Shown: positions 44,408-55,101, counted from the stretch's first letter. The stretch: 64,000 nucleotides of DNA from Neobacillus ginsengisoli (GCF_030813055.1 NZ_JAUSTW010000009.1:192680-256679); one strand, 5' to 3'. The notes: generated by a model not told the origin, from the sequence alone. Translations and numbers: made by a program.

Positions 44408-45943
44408 ATGAAGATTTTTCATAATAAACCAAGAAAAAGTTTTTATGAGCCTCAAAAACAAGCAAACGAAATTCAAAATAAAAAGATAAGCACAACCCTA
44501 TCTGAAAATCTTGTAGATTTGTATACACTTTTCACCCATACCCCTGACTTAATTGTACGACACTTGGATATTCAGAAGAGTGGTGAGAAAGCGGTCCTTA
44601 TTTACCTTGCAAGTCTAACTAATACAGACTCCGTCCATGATCATATCCTTCGCCCGTTAATATATGGAATTGAAGATAAGGAGAATCCCAACTTACCGGT
44701 ATCGATTGGTCACGTAGGATCATCGAATCATTGGACAGAGCTTGAGAACAGTATACTACAAGGTAAAAGTGTATTGTTAGTCGAGGGACGAAACGATGCA
44801 ATGACCTTCGACACCCAAGGTTGGCCAGAAAGAGCAATTGAAGATCCACAGCTCGAAGCCTCTTTAAAGGGGGCACATCAAGGATTTGTGGAGACAGGCA
44901 GCAGAAATATCGCCTTAATCCGCCGCTATATTACTAGCCGTGAGCTAAAAATCAAAGAGATGATAGTTGGACGCCGAGGTAAGTGCAAGGTTTCGATTAT
45001 GTACTTAGAAGATGTTGCACACCCAGAGGTATTACAAGAGCTGGAGGATCGCATCCGACGATTAGATGTCGATGCGATTCTTAATGCAGGAGAGTTAGAG
45101 GAATTCATTGAGGATAATACCTATTCCCCATTTCCGCAATTTATCTCAACGGAACGGCCGGATGCGGCTGCCTCTCATATTTTGGAGGGAAGATTTGTCG
45201 TTATGGTGGATGGATCACCCTCAGCGTTGGTCGCACCAGTAACACTTGTATCTTTTTTTCAAAATGTCGATGACTACGGCTCACGTTTCCTAACTGCTAA
45301 TTTTATACGGTTACTGAGGTTACTTGCTTTTTTCGTGGCTATTCTTTTACCCTCACTTTATATATCTATTATTTCGTTTAATTATGAGTTAATTCCTGTA
45401 AAATTGTTGCTAAACATAGGAAAATACCGGGCTGAGGTGCCTTTTCCTCCGCTGATTGAAGCACTTATTATGGAGATTGCTCTTGAAATGCTGCGTGAAG
45501 CAGGGATACGCCTTCCTGCTCCCATTGGGCAAACCGTAGGAATTGTAGGGGCTATTGTTATCGGTCAAGCTGCTGTACAAGCTGGGATTGTCAGCAACAT
45601 GATGATTATAGTTGTCGCCTCTACCGCTATTGCTTCTTTTATTATACCTAATTATGATATGAGCTCAGCCATTCGGTTATTGCGATTTCCTATGATGTTG
45701 CTAGCATCTTTTTTTGGAATTGTAGGTATTGTGGTTGGTTTGCTCACTTTGATTGGACATCTTATTTCTTTGGAATCGCTGGGCAATCCATACAGCAGTC
45801 CATTTGCTCCAGTCTATTTTTCCGATTGGAAGGATAGTTTTTTGCGTGTTCCACTCTGGAAAATGAACCGTCGTCCTTTGAGCGCAAGAGCGATTCAAGC
45901 AAAGAAACAAGGCTCCAATCACCCTCGGGGAGATGGAAAGTGA
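44408..45943 (+). CDS. Spore germinant receptor subunit A (GerAA/GerKA family)
   Basis: 511 aa from ATG 44408. Soluble N-terminal domain of about 280 residues (family stretch LIYLASLTNTDSVHDHILRP, then VLLVEGRNDAMTFDTQGWPE and RAIEDPQLEASLKGAHQGFV), then about 4-5 TM helices with PAPIGQTVGIVGAIVIGQAA. Sits in the inner membrane of the dormant spore and senses germinants with subunits B and C. Its stop overlaps the start of the B gene. Confidence 0.93.
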   Translation: MKIFHNKPRKSFYEPQKQANEIQNKKISTTLSENLVDLYTLFTHTPDLIVRHLDIQKSGEKAVLIYLASLTNTDSVHDHILRPLIYGIEDKENPNLPVSIGHVGSSNHWTELENSILQGKSVLLVEGRNDAMTFDTQGWPERAIEDPQLEASLKGAHQGFVETGSRNIALIRRYITSRELKIKEMIVGRRGKCKVSIMYLEDVAHPEVLQELEDRIRRLDVDAILNAGELEEFIEDNTYSPFPQFISTERPDAAASHILEGRFVVMVDGSPSALVAPVTLVSFFQNVDDYGSRFLTANFIRLLRLLAFFVAILLPSLYISIISFNYELIPVKLLLNIGKYRAEVPFPPLIEALIMEIALEMLREAGIRLPAPIGQTVGIVGAIVIGQAAVQAGIVSNMMIIVVASTAIASFIIPNYDMSSAIRLLRFPMMLLASFFGIVGIVVGLLTLIGHLISLESLGNPYSSPFAPVYFSDWKDSFLRVPLWKMNRRPLSARAIQAKKQGSNHPRGDGK

Positions 45944-47040
45944 AAAAGTATGCTTACAATGAGATTACATTAATGCAATATATTTTTTTAATACATGGCG
46001 CACAAGTGGGCATCGGTGTACTGCAACTCCCACGAATCTTGGCAGAAAAGGCAGGTACGGATGGTTGGATCCCTATCATCTTTGGCTGGATGGCATCTGT
46101 TGCAGCGAGCCTAATCATGATTCAAATAATGAAGAAATATCCAGAAGGAACACTATTTGATTTGTGTACAAAGTATTTTGGAAAGTGGGCAGGAAAAGCC
46201 ATTGCCCTTTTGAGTGCCCTGTATTTCGCTTATAGTGGGTTTATCATTTTTCAGCGGGCAATCCTTTTTATTCAAGTATGGATTTTGCCGGGAGTAGATG
46301 GTTATGTACTTATGATTTTATTCGCAATCCCTACTTATACTATTGCTCGTAATGGGTTTCGCATTATCGGTCGATACGCAGAACTCGTCTTTTTCATTAC
46401 ATTATGGATGCCTTTCTTTTACTGGGTTGCCTTGCGGGAAAACCATCACTGGATTCACCTTCTCCCTCTGTTCAAAGATATGAAGAAGGTGCTGTTGGCT
46501 ACTCAATCTACTTCATATTCTTTTTATGGCTTTGAACTTACGTTTTTGCTATATCCATTTTTACAAAAGAAGCAAAAAGCTTCCATCGGCATTATAATCG
46601 CCAATTCATTAACAATGCTGGTATTTTTATTTGTAACTATTGCATGTTTTGTCTTTTTTAGTCCAGACCAAATTACTCTATTTAACGAACCTACAGTAAG
46701 CATATTAAAAGTAGTGGAATTCCGATTTTTAGAGAGAATGGAAATTATTTTTCTTGCGTTTTACTTGATGGTGCTATCTAGGACCTGGATGCCTTATATG
46801 TATGGTGCTACTTTCTGTACAAGTTGGCTGTTCGGGAAACAGGATCACAGCAAACATTTGCTCCTATTATTACTGTTGATGGTGATGTTCATGTATTTTG
46901 TTGTTCCTACTTTTAATCAAAATGACCTGTTGCAAGGGCTGAGTGCGAAAATTGCATTTCCCTTCATATATATCATTCCTTTATTTTTGTGGATTTACTT
47001 AAGTATCCATGAACGTATTCGAGGAAGGGTTACCAAATGA
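45940..47040 (+). CDS. Spore germinant receptor subunit B (GerAB/GerKB family)
   Basis: 366 aa, ten TM helices of the amino acid permease (APC-like) fold. Start GTG 45940 overlaps the A-gene stop (GTGA). Family N terminus EITLMQYIFLIHGAQVGIGV and LPRILAEKAGTDGWIPIIFG, the part that forms the germinant pocket in GerAB. Stop overlaps the C-gene start (ATGA). Confidence 0.92.
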   Translation: MKKYAYNEITLMQYIFLIHGAQVGIGVLQLPRILAEKAGTDGWIPIIFGWMASVAASLIMIQIMKKYPEGTLFDLCTKYFGKWAGKAIALLSALYFAYSGFIIFQRAILFIQVWILPGVDGYVLMILFAIPTYTIARNGFRIIGRYAELVFFITLWMPFFYWVALRENHHWIHLLPLFKDMKKVLLATQSTSYSFYGFELTFLLYPFLQKKQKASIGIIIANSLTMLVFLFVTIACFVFFSPDQITLFNEPTVSILKVVEFRFLERMEIIFLAFYLMVLSRTWMPYMYGATFCTSWLFGKQDHSKHLLLLLLLMVMFMYFVVPTFNQNDLLQGLSAKIAFPFIYIIPLFLWIYLSIHERIRGRVTK

Positions 47041-48152
47041 AGTGGTTGATTGGACTTTTTCTGTTGCTATTTTCTCTACTAATCCTTCCATCAGCAATTG
47101 TGCAACCACCATACTTGGAGGATACAATGTTTGCCTTAGCGTTTGGTATAGATTTGAATGAAGAAAATGAATTGGTATTTTATGAATCAAGTCCTATATT
47201 CAATAAAGAAGTGAAAGAAAAAAAAGAATTACATGAAGTCAGGGCAAAAACGATCCGGCAATCTAGAAAGGAATTCGACAGGCGCGGAACTGGTACGAAC
47301 GTCGGATCAAAAGTTCAGGTTCTACTTATCGGGAAACGATTGCTTCAAGATCCAAATTGGTTTTCCTTACTAGATAACTCTTATCGTGATACTAAAGCTA
47401 CGGTCAATCCCAGAATAATAATCGTAGATGGTCCTGTTTCAGGGATTATGCACTTTAATCCTAAAAACAAACCAATCACCTCAATATATTTAAGGTCCCT
47501 GATCGATTCTTCACATGGAAGGGGAGAATCCATACAAACAACGCTACAGGACCTGCATCGGCAGATGTTTGACAAAGGCCTCACTCCCTGCATCCCTAAG
47601 ATTAAACTGGGGAAAGAAGTCATAGTGACTGGCAGTACATTATTAAACGAGAAAGGAACGCTCAGTGCTTCGCTTGATTCTCAGGAAACAACCTTGTTAC
47701 AAATACTGCAAGGAGACAAGGCCGATTATATCTTTACCCTTCCTATTATAAAGGGGAAAGAGGAGAACACAATCTACAGAAATATGTTAAGCTTTAATGC
47801 GCATAGCGTAAAAACAAAAATTCATACAGGGTATAGACATGGTAAATTCACATTCGACATTCACATTAATATGTACATGGAATTAACGGAGCGTCCATCT
47901 CCATTTGATATGATTAATAATAATGACAAACTAGAACAGATGGTAGAAGAACAACTGAAAATGCAATTTGGTCAATTCATAAAGAAAATCCAAAAACATA
48001 AAATTGACCCGATTGGCCTAGGGGTATATGCCAGAGCCTATCAAAATAAGCATTATGAGCAAGTACGGGATCATTGGGGCAAAGCCCTAGGAGAAGCAAC
48101 TATCAATACTTCTGTAGATGTAACAACACGATCCATGGGGGCTGTCAAATAA
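47037..48152 (+). CDS. Spore germinant receptor subunit C (GerAC family) lacking a lipobox cysteine
   Basis: 371 aa. N-terminal TM/signal region MKWLIGLFLLLFSLLILPSA is followed by IVQPPYLEDTMFALAFGIDL, where GerAC proteins normally have a lipobox (L-S-G-C-W). There is no cysteine here, so it should stay anchored by its uncleaved N-terminal helix. The remaining domains match the Ger(x)C family (EQLKMQFGQFIKKIQKHKID near the C terminus). Third gene of the overlapping operon. Confidence 0.88.
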   Translation: MKWLIGLFLLLFSLLILPSAIVQPPYLEDTMFALAFGIDLNEENELVFYESSPIFNKEVKEKKELHEVRAKTIRQSRKEFDRRGTGTNVGSKVQVLLIGKRLLQDPNWFSLLDNSYRDTKATVNPRIIIVDGPVSGIMHFNPKNKPITSIYLRSLIDSSHGRGESIQTTLQDLHRQMFDKGLTPCIPKIKLGKEVIVTGSTLLNEKGTLSASLDSQETTLLQILQGDKADYIFTLPIIKGKEENTIYRNMLSFNAHSVKTKIHTGYRHGKFTFDIHINMYMELTERPSPFDMINNNDKLEQMVEEQLKMQFGQFIKKIQKHKIDPIGLGVYARAYQNKHYEQVRDHWGKALGEATINTSVDVTTRSMGAVK

Positions 48153-48289
48153 ACAAAGAGAAAGGAGTTTACATTCTTTTAAGGAGGAAACAACGAAAAG
48201 CCCTCTGGATTATAATTGAAGTGCATTACTTGTAAGCAATTTTGTTGCTAACCCTGATAGTATTATGTTCGAAAATAATTCTTTTTTCT

Positions 48290-48427
48290 CTTAGAAGACC
48301 AGAACCAATTTCATTAAGAAAAGGGCCAGCTCAAATGTTAGGACTGAAATCATTTCGTACAACTAACCTAATAAGTAGTATCGAAGCTATGCATAGGATG
48401 AAAAAAAGACACTTTACCTATGAATGA
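48290..48427 (+). pseudogene. IS6-like transposase C-terminal remnant
   Basis: The frame reads PISLRKGPAQMLGLKSFRTT then NLISSIEAMHRMKKRHF to the stop at 48427. The GFKSFRTA...L.GIEAMHMIKK pattern is the C terminus of IS6-family transposases. The DDE core and inverted repeats are missing. The surrounding spacer 48153-48530 shows no other gene. Confidence 0.55.
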
Positions 48428-48530
48428 AATAAGCCCAAAACTAGGTCGGTTGTTTGAATTAGCTACTTAATCCCAAAGTTAACAGGCGTTCAATGTTTGG
48501 AGTTAGTATAGAAATAGTCTACTCTTAATC

Positions 48531-48568
48531 AAAAAGAAGCCTGCTTTTATTGATCTAAGCAGACCTCG
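48531..48568 (-). terminator. Terminator of the aldo/keto reductase gene
   Basis: Minus strand GGTCTGCTT, loop, AAGCAGGC followed by TTCTTTTT. Confidence 0.7.
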
Positions 48569-48581
48569 TTTATGACTTTTA

Positions 48582-49575
<994 letters not shown>

Positions 49576-49608
49576 AGCTAACCTCATCCTCTCTTTTTTT
49601 AAAATTAA

Positions 49609-50433
49609 CTACTTTTCTAAAACAAGCACTTTGTGGAAAAACTGTAACACCCTCTGAAAGGCATCCCTTGCAGCGGTCACACTGTAAGAAGCACGGGTAT
49701 CATTAAAAAACGCATGGCCTGTCTCTTTATAAATTTGATAATCAAATGTTTTGCCATGTTGCTCCATTTGTTCGGCAAATGCAGGGACATAGTCCGATAT
49801 TCGTTTATCAGTTTCACCATAAAAACCATAAACCGGGCAGTTAATTTGATTCAGCTCTTCCTTAGATGGTGCATTGCCATAAAAAATGATAGCCCCTTTT
49901 AAAAGAGGATCGCGACAGGCTAACAACGCTGAAAGAGCTCCACCCATACAAAATCCAATTGAAGCAACAACTTGTCCTTTTGATGCATCACAGTCATTCC
50001 GCAAATAATTTGAAGTTGCAACGAGCTGCTCAATATAATCGGATGAATGCATTCCTCCAAACATTCTTTCAAATGTTTGGGAAACGCGAGTTTGTTTTTC
50101 CTCAGGTAATTCTTTTAGAGCTTGCTCTCTTTCCGCTGGATTATTCCACACGGTATGGGGCAACGAATCTAGAAATGCCTTTACCTCATCTATTCGTTCT
50201 GAACGTAACTCTTCAATACGATTCCCATTTTTCGCATATAAATCAGGAGCAAAAGCAAGGTAACCCGCCTGGGCGAATCTTTCAGTGATATTTTGAATAT
50301 GGGCGTCTACGCCCCATATTTCTTGAATGATAATAACGGCAGGCAGGTTTTCCTTCTCTTGATCCATTTTTGCCATATAGCCAATAAATTCTTGATTTTC
50401 CCCATATTGAACCCACTTTGTTTCCAACGACAT
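49609..50433 (-). CDS. Dienelactone hydrolase family protein
   Basis: 274-aa alpha/beta hydrolase from ATG 50433 (GGAGGAG upstream). Catalytic triad: Cys in SIGFCMGGALS (about 161-171), Asp in FYGETDKRI, His in TGHAFFND. An oxyanion/Glu segment IIIQEIWGVDAHIQ is also present. Such enzymes open lactones or related esters. It is immediately upstream of the AKR gene in the same orientation (21-33 nt gap), so the two probably formed an operon. Confidence 0.9.
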   Translation of the reverse strand: MSLETKWVQYGENQEFIGYMAKMDQEKENLPAVIIIQEIWGVDAHIQNITERFAQAGYLAFAPDLYAKNGNRIEELRSERIDEVKAFLDSLPHTVWNNPAEREQALKELPEEKQTRVSQTFERMFGGMHSSDYIEQLVATSNYLRNDCDASKGQVVASIGFCMGGALSALLACRDPLLKGAIIFYGNAPSKEELNQINCPVYGFYGETDKRISDYVPAFAEQMEQHGKTFDYQIYKETGHAFFNDTRASYSVTAARDAFQRVLQFFHKVLVLEK

Positions 50434-50570
50434 ACATTCTCCTCCATTCCTAAAATATAATCTTAAACTTTCCAAGAGTTTCCTTTAATCCCATGTTAAA
50501 TAAAACCTCATTCAAATTCAAATTTAAACGATGCTGTTTTGTAAGACTTTGTTAGAGAATAATTAACCTA

Positions 50571-50601
50571 AAGAAATAGACCGTCTTATAGACGATCTAT
50601 T
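50571..50601 (-). terminator. Terminator ending the sulfur block
   Basis: AATAGATCGTC, 5-nt loop, GACGGTCTATT then TCTTT on the minus strand, about 35 nt after the last gene. Confidence 0.8.
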
Positions 50602-50636
50602 AAATAGATTACTTCTAATTGCTTGCTTTAATAGTC

Positions 50637-50894
50637 TTATTTATTGATCAGAATCTTGAGTTTCTCAAAATCTTTCTCCCATATTGCCTCGTATACTTGT
50701 TCTGAACCAACCTCAATAACGGGAACATGGCGGATACCATACTTTGTTTCCAAAACATCTCTTAAGTAATCTTTATTCTCGACATCAATGGAGGTGTATT
50801 TATAGCCCGCCTCACTTAAATAGTTTTTTACCTCTTCACAATTTGGACAAGCTTTCTTGCTCCATATAATAATCCTTTTATTTTGTGCCATCAT
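50637..50894 (-). CDS. ytnI: Glutaredoxin-like protein (YtnI-like)
   Basis: 85 aa from tandem ATG codons at 50894/50891 (GGGTGATA upstream); the frame to 50945 has no start signal. Redox motif CPNC in IIWSKKACPNCEEVKNYLSE, cis-Pro in IRHVPVIEVG. In B. subtilis ytnI lies in the ytmI operon and is thought to act in S-amino-acid salvage, perhaps supplying reducing power to the monooxygenases. Last gene of the block, 51 nt after ytnJ. Confidence 0.87.
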   Translation of the reverse strand: MMAQNKRIIIWSKKACPNCEEVKNYLSEAGYKYTSIDVENKDYLRDVLETKYGIRHVPVIEVGSEQVYEAIWEKDFEKLKILINK

Positions 50895-50945
50895 TATCAC
50901 CCTTTCTTTTTTTACGGCTGACTCGAATTCAGTGAATCTTTTCAC

Positions 50946-52280
50946 CTACTTATTAAAATAAAGTTCTTTACTATAACGGTTCTTTGGTACGGGAATTCCT
51001 AGATTCCCTCTTAGTGTGTCATTCTCATACTCCGAACGGAAAAGTCCGCGTTCTTGTAATAGCGGCAACACATAGTGGATAAAATCATTGAGACCATCCG
51101 GTAAAACAGCATTGCCAAGCATAAACCCATCTGCAGCCCCTTCTTTAAACCATTGCTGTAAGAGGTCAGTAACTTTTTCAGGTGTTCCGATAAAAGTGGT
51201 CTTAGGTGTCGTTACTCGAATAGCTACTTGACGAAGAGTTAATTGTTCCTCCTTGGCCATTTTCTTGATTCTGTCGGTTGTACTCCTGAAGCTATTTTTA
51301 CCAATTTCTCCAATATCAGGAAATAATTCATCAAGTGGAAACTGAGAAAAATCAAAATGGTCAAAAAAACGGCCTAAATAATTTAAGGAATCTTCTACAG
51401 TAACTAAACTCGCGATTTCCAAATATTTTTTCTCCGCCTCTTCATTGGTGCGACCGATGATAGGGCTAATACCAGGAAATATGAGGATTTCATCTGGAGA
51501 CCGGCCAAAGGATACTGCACGTTTTTTTACATCATGATAGTATTCTTTCGCTTGTTCAATATTGTCATGTCCCGTAAACACAGCATCCGCCCACTTTGCA
51601 GCCAAATCTTTTCCCGGTTCAGATGATCCTGCTTGAAAAATTACGGGCTGCCCCTGTTTTGAACGGCTGATATTCAAAGGGCCCTCAACCGAAAAGAATT
51701 CTCCTTGATGATTCAAGGTGTGCATTTTATCCCGGTTAAAAAATACACCTGTCTTTTTATCCCTGATAAATGCATCCTCCTCCCATGAATCCCAGAGACC
51801 ATTGGTAACCTCTAAATATTCATCTGCGATTTTATACCGCAATTGATGGGAGGGATGTTCCAGCTTGCTGTAATTTTTGGCTGATCCCTCAAGCGGTGAG
51901 GTAACAACATTCCAACCCGCCCGGCCGTCACTTATCCTATCAAGTGATGCAAATTGCCTTGCCACTGTAAAAGGTTCACTATAAGATGTAGAAAGAGTTC
52001 CTACTAAACCGATATGAGAAGTTACCGAAGCAAGAGCAGATAAGATTGTAAGCGGTTCAAAGCGGTTTAAAAAATGAGGAATGGATTTTTCGTTAATGTA
52101 TAATCCATCTGCTACAAAAACCAAATCTAATTTTGCCGCTTCTGCTTTTTGTGCTAATTGCTTATAGAAGGAAAAATTCACACTCGCATCGGCTGGTGCA
52201 TTTTTATACCTCCAAGCAGCCATATTTCCCCCGGCGCCATGAAGCATAACTCCTAGTCTAAGTTTTTTATCTTTTGTCAT
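50946..52280 (-). CDS. ytnJ: FMN-dependent monooxygenase of the NtaA/SnaA/DszA family (YtnJ-like)
   Basis: 444-aa luciferase-like flavin monooxygenase. Family features: [16 protein letters not shown] at the N terminus, [32 protein letters not shown] (about 135-146), and [20 protein letters not shown] (about 222-241). Uses FMNH2 and O2, here presumably from SsuE-type reduction. Members cleave C-S or C-N bonds or oxidise sulfur compounds. Start after GGAGAGAGG. Tightly linked to ytmO (21 nt). Confidence 0.9.
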   Translation of the reverse strand: MTKDKKLRLGVMLHGAGGNMAAWRYKNAPADASVNFSFYKQLAQKAEAAKLDLVFVADGLYINEKSIPHFLNRFEPLTILSALASVTSHIGLVGTLSTSYSEPFTVARQFASLDRISDGRAGWNVVTSPLEGSAKNYSKLEHPSHQLRYKIADEYLEVTNGLWDSWEEDAFIRDKKTGVFFNRDKMHTLNHQGEFFSVEGPLNISRSKQGQPVIFQAGSSEPGKDLAAKWADAVFTGHDNIEQAKEYYHDVKKRAVSFGRSPDEILIFPGISPIIGRTNEEAEKKYLEIASLVTVEDSLNYLGRFFDHFDFSQFPLDELFPDIGEIGKNSFRSTTDRIKKMAKEEQLTLRQVAIRVTTPKTTFIGTPEKVTDLLQQWFKEGAADGFMLGNAVLPDGLNDFIHYVLPLLQERGLFRSEYENDTLRGNLGIPVPKNRYSKELYFNK

Positions 52281-52301
52281 TTTCCTCTCTCCTTCATACA
52301 G

Positions 52302-53324
52302 CTATTTTAATAGAACAGAAATTTCTGAAAATGCTTCACTTAAGAGTACATAGGATTTAAGTCTATCTTCAAAATTTTGAATGGGAGTGATAATAATAAC
52401 CTCATCCAGATCGTAGATATCTTGAATTTGGAGCAGTTTTTCTCTCACTGTTTCCTTTGAACCATGAATAATGCTGGCTTCTTGTATTTCAATTCGATAG
52501 TTTTCATCTGCCTGTTTGGCAAAAATCTCTGCTTGCTCGATACTCCCAACTGTCACTGTCTTTCCGCTTTCAAGATGAACTTTAAAAATTTCCGAATTGG
52601 TTACAAGCTGCTTTGCTTCCTCATCTGTGTCAGCCACAATGACCGAAAGAGCAAGAATAAAAGAGATCGGTTCTGATTTTTTCCGTTCCTGCAGCCGACT
52701 GAATACCTCAAAAGCTTCTTCGAGGATAGCCTTATTACTATTAATGAATTGGGCAAATACAAAGGAATATCCTAATTCTCCTGCGAGTTTGGCACTTGAT
52801 GCACTTGCACCCAATAAGAAAAGGTCCGGAGGATTAGAAGGCACAGGCTCAGCTTTCAGTCCGTAAAAAGGGGCGTGTGGTTCAATGTTATCGAACACAA
52901 ACTTTTTTAAATCAACTAGTTTTTCCCACAACTCTTTCGTTTTTTCTGATAATCCCTCCTGAAGGGCTTTTGTTGATAACGGAAGACCACCGGGAGCTTT
53001 CCCTAATCCTAGATCCACTCTCCCCGGAGCTAAAGAAGCTAACACATTAAAGATTTCGGCAACTTTATATGGACTGTAATGCTGCAGCATAACTCCTCCT
53101 GAACCAATTCGAATTCGATTCGTTTTTGCCAGAAGATGTGATATTAAGACTTCCGGTACAGACCCTGCTAATTTATCTGAATTATGATGCTCTGATACCC
53201 AGAAGCGGTGATACCCCAACGCTTCCGCCTTCTGGACTAATTCAATCGTATGGTTAAACGCATCAATTGCTGTTTCATTTTCAGCGATGACGCTTTGATC
53301 CAAAATGCTTAGTCGTAATCCCAC
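52302..53324 (-). CDS. ytmO: Luciferase-like flavin monooxygenase (YtmO-like)
   Basis: 340 aa from GTG 53324 (AGGAGGGG upstream). The single-component luciferase-like signature YHRFWVSEHHNSDKLAGSVP (about 38-57) and IRIGSGGVMLQHYSPYKVAE (about 71-90), then GRVDLGLGKAPGG. Group of B. subtilis YtmO/YvbT. Predicted to act with SsuE and YtnJ on sulfur compounds. In the middle of the block between ssuE and ytnJ. Confidence 0.88.
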   Translation of the reverse strand: MGLRLSILDQSVIAENETAIDAFNHTIELVQKAEALGYHRFWVSEHHNSDKLAGSVPEVLISHLLAKTNRIRIGSGGVMLQHYSPYKVAEIFNVLASLAPGRVDLGLGKAPGGLPLSTKALQEGLSEKTKELWEKLVDLKKFVFDNIEPHAPFYGLKAEPVPSNPPDLFLLGASASSAKLAGELGYSFVFAQFINSNKAILEEAFEVFSRLQERKKSEPISFILALSVIVADTDEEAKQLVTNSEIFKVHLESGKTVTVGSIEQAEIFAKQADENYRIEIQEASIIHGSKETVREKLLQIQDIYDLDEVIIITPIQNFEDRLKSYVLLSEAFSEISVLLK

Positions 53325-53381
53325 TTGATTCCCCTCCTTGAAAAAATAAGTTATATATAGACCAACAGACTGTTTATTTCA

Positions 53382-53939
53382 TTACACAATGGAGCGGGAA
53401 ACATTCTTTTCAGGAGAGAAAGATGTCTTTAAGAAATTCAATGAAGGTTCTAATCGATTTTTAGCTTCTAAATCTAATTCATAACGATTACCACCTAGTT
53501 TTTTTACTTGGCTATCTAAAATAAAAGTGCTTTTTAATATATGGGTTGCTCCAAGAGCTGCCAGCACCGGCTTAAGTGCATAATCGATCATTAAAAGATG
53601 ACCAAAGGTTCCTCCGATTGCAATGGGCAAAATCGTTTTATTTTCAAGACTATTTTGCGGAAGCAGATCCAAGTAAGTTTTTAAAACTCCAGTAAAGGAT
53701 GCTTTATAAACAGGAGTCAAAACCACAATCATAGTTGAATCCTCAACCTTCTTATTGGCCTCAACAATTTCTTCGCTATCAAATTTCGCTTGGATTAAAA
53801 CTTGTGCCGGAAGATTGCGGATATTGATTATATTAGGCGGTATATTAACACCCTTAAAATAACTTACAACATAATCTAATATCCCATTTAATCTCGTTTC
53901 TTCAGCAGGACTTCCAGAAATAATTGTTACTTTACTCAT
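53382..53939 (-). CDS. ssuE: NAD(P)H-dependent FMN reductase SsuE
   Basis: 185-aa flavodoxin-fold reductase supplying FMNH2 to SsuD and the other monooxygenases. Start VTIISGSPAEETRLNGILDY; FMN-site loops VVLTPVYKASFTGVLKTYLD and AIGGTFGHLLMID. SsuE family rather than the reductase at 39.6 kb. RBS GGGAG. It follows the 67-aa gene by about 130 nt of AT-rich spacer. Confidence 0.9.
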   Translation of the reverse strand: MSKVTIISGSPAEETRLNGILDYVVSYFKGVNIPPNIINIRNLPAQVLIQAKFDSEEIVEANKKVEDSTMIVVLTPVYKASFTGVLKTYLDLLPQNSLENKTILPIAIGGTFGHLLMIDYALKPVLAALGATHILKSTFILDSQVKKLGGNRYELDLEAKNRLEPSLNFLKTSFSPEKNVSRSIV

Positions 53940-54069
53940 CAGTTATGCTCCCTTTCTTGAATGGATTTTTACTATAGCTCATTATTGCTATTAAAAAACT
54001 TGGTTTTAAAATAACGTTTTACTAAAATAATAATTTAATAGGACTATAGATAAAATAGTAAATAAAAAT

Positions 54070-54273
54070 TCAACGAGAAAGAACTTCCTTGATCCCATAA
54101 TCATAAAACCATTGATCGATGGTATTATATATCCCCCTGTTTAATCTGTATTGATGATTGCACCAATTGAAAAACTGTAAATCAGGCAGATTTAGATTTC
54201 CGTTCTTTTTCAAAGGGTCCTTTCCTAACTCCTTTCTGAAAATATTCCGTGAGCTTAAATTGATCTCTGACAT
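54070..54273 (-). CDS. Uncharacterised 67-aa protein inside the ssu cluster
   Basis: MSEINLSSRNIFRKELGKDP and onward, ending DQWFYDYGIKEVLSR. ATG 54273 has AAAGGAGTG 8 nt upstream, better than many neighbours. Soluble, aromatic-rich (FFNWCNHQYRLNRGIYNTID). It lies between ssuB and ssuE, so it is co-transcribed with sulfonate genes. I cannot assign a family or function. Confidence 0.6.
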   Translation of the reverse strand: MSEINLSSRNIFRKELGKDPLKKNGNLNLPDLQFFNWCNHQYRLNRGIYNTIDQWFYDYGIKEVLSR

Positions 54274-54307
54274 ATAAAATGCACTCCTTTCTTAGCGTTT
54301 TACATAG

Positions 54308-54346
54308 GTGACAGGCACCATTCAAAAATTGGATGGTGCCTGTCAC
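54308..54346. repeat. Perfect 14-bp inverted repeat of the GGTGCCTGTCACC type
   Basis: GTGACAGGCACCAT and ATGGTGCCTGTCAC around 11 nt, overlapping the last codons of ssuB. One arm recurs at 36452-36464. Dispersed palindromes of this type are common in Bacillus spacers; no T-run follows. Confidence 0.75.
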
Positions 54347-55101
54347 TCTATTTTTCGATTAGACAATTTGTCTTTTCCCAAAATTCGTTTCAATATATGG
54401 CTTACTGTTGGAGAAAATAAAGGATGATCCCTCTGGCGTGGATATGGAAGTTTAATAGGATGGGTCATCACAATTTCTCCATCTTCAATTAATATGACTC
54501 TATTAGCAAGAGCTACTGCTTCTTCTACATCATGAGTTACCAAAACAGCGGTAAACTTCTTTTCCATCCATAAATCTTCAATTAGCCGGTGCATTTCGAT
54601 CCGTGTTAGTGCATCAAGCGCGCCAAGTGGTTCATCTAATAACAGTATCTCCGGCTCATGAACCAATGCTCTTGCAAGTGCTACTCTTTGCCGCTGTCCT
54701 CCTGATAATACGGAGGGCCAATCATTTATCCGGTCTCTCAATCCGACTTGTTCCAATACCGTTTCAGCACGCTCTTGCCAGTCCGCTTTTAATCCTAAAC
54801 CGACGTTCTGATACACTTTTTTCCATGGCAGTAGTCGGCCATCCTGAAACATTATTTTTGCAATTTGGTTTCTACCTTCCAAACGTTTACCGTTAACAAA
54901 AATAGTCCCATCTCTTGCAGTATCCAGGCCGGCAAGTAAACGTAACAGTGTACTCTTACCACACCCGCTTTTTCCTACAATTGCAATAAATTCTCCTTTA
55001 TTAACCTTTAGATTAATATTTCGAAGTACATTATGATTACCAAATGATTTTTCTATATTAGAGACTTCTAAAATCATATCTTTCACTTTATTTTGAGTCA
55101 T
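54343..55101 (-). CDS. ssuB: Aliphatic sulfonate ABC transporter ATPase SsuB
   Basis: 252 aa. Walker A GKSGCGKST (about 42-50), Q-loop MFQDGRLLPWKKV, the nitrate/sulfonate/taurine-type hallmark, signature LSGGQRQRV, Walker B ILLLDEPLGALD, switch LVTHD. AGGAGGG before ATG 55101. Its 3' end forms one arm of a dispersed inverted repeat. Confidence 0.93.
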   Translation of the reverse strand: MTQNKVKDMILEVSNIEKSFGNHNVLRNINLKVNKGEFIAIVGKSGCGKSTLLRLLAGLDTARDGTIFVNGKRLEGRNQIAKIMFQDGRLLPWKKVYQNVGLGLKADWQERAETVLEQVGLRDRINDWPSVLSGGQRQRVALARALVHEPEILLLDEPLGALDALTRIEMHRLIEDLWMEKKFTAVLVTHDVEEAVALANRVILIEDGEIVMTHPIKLPYPRQRDHPLFSPTVSHILKRILGKDKLSNRKIE

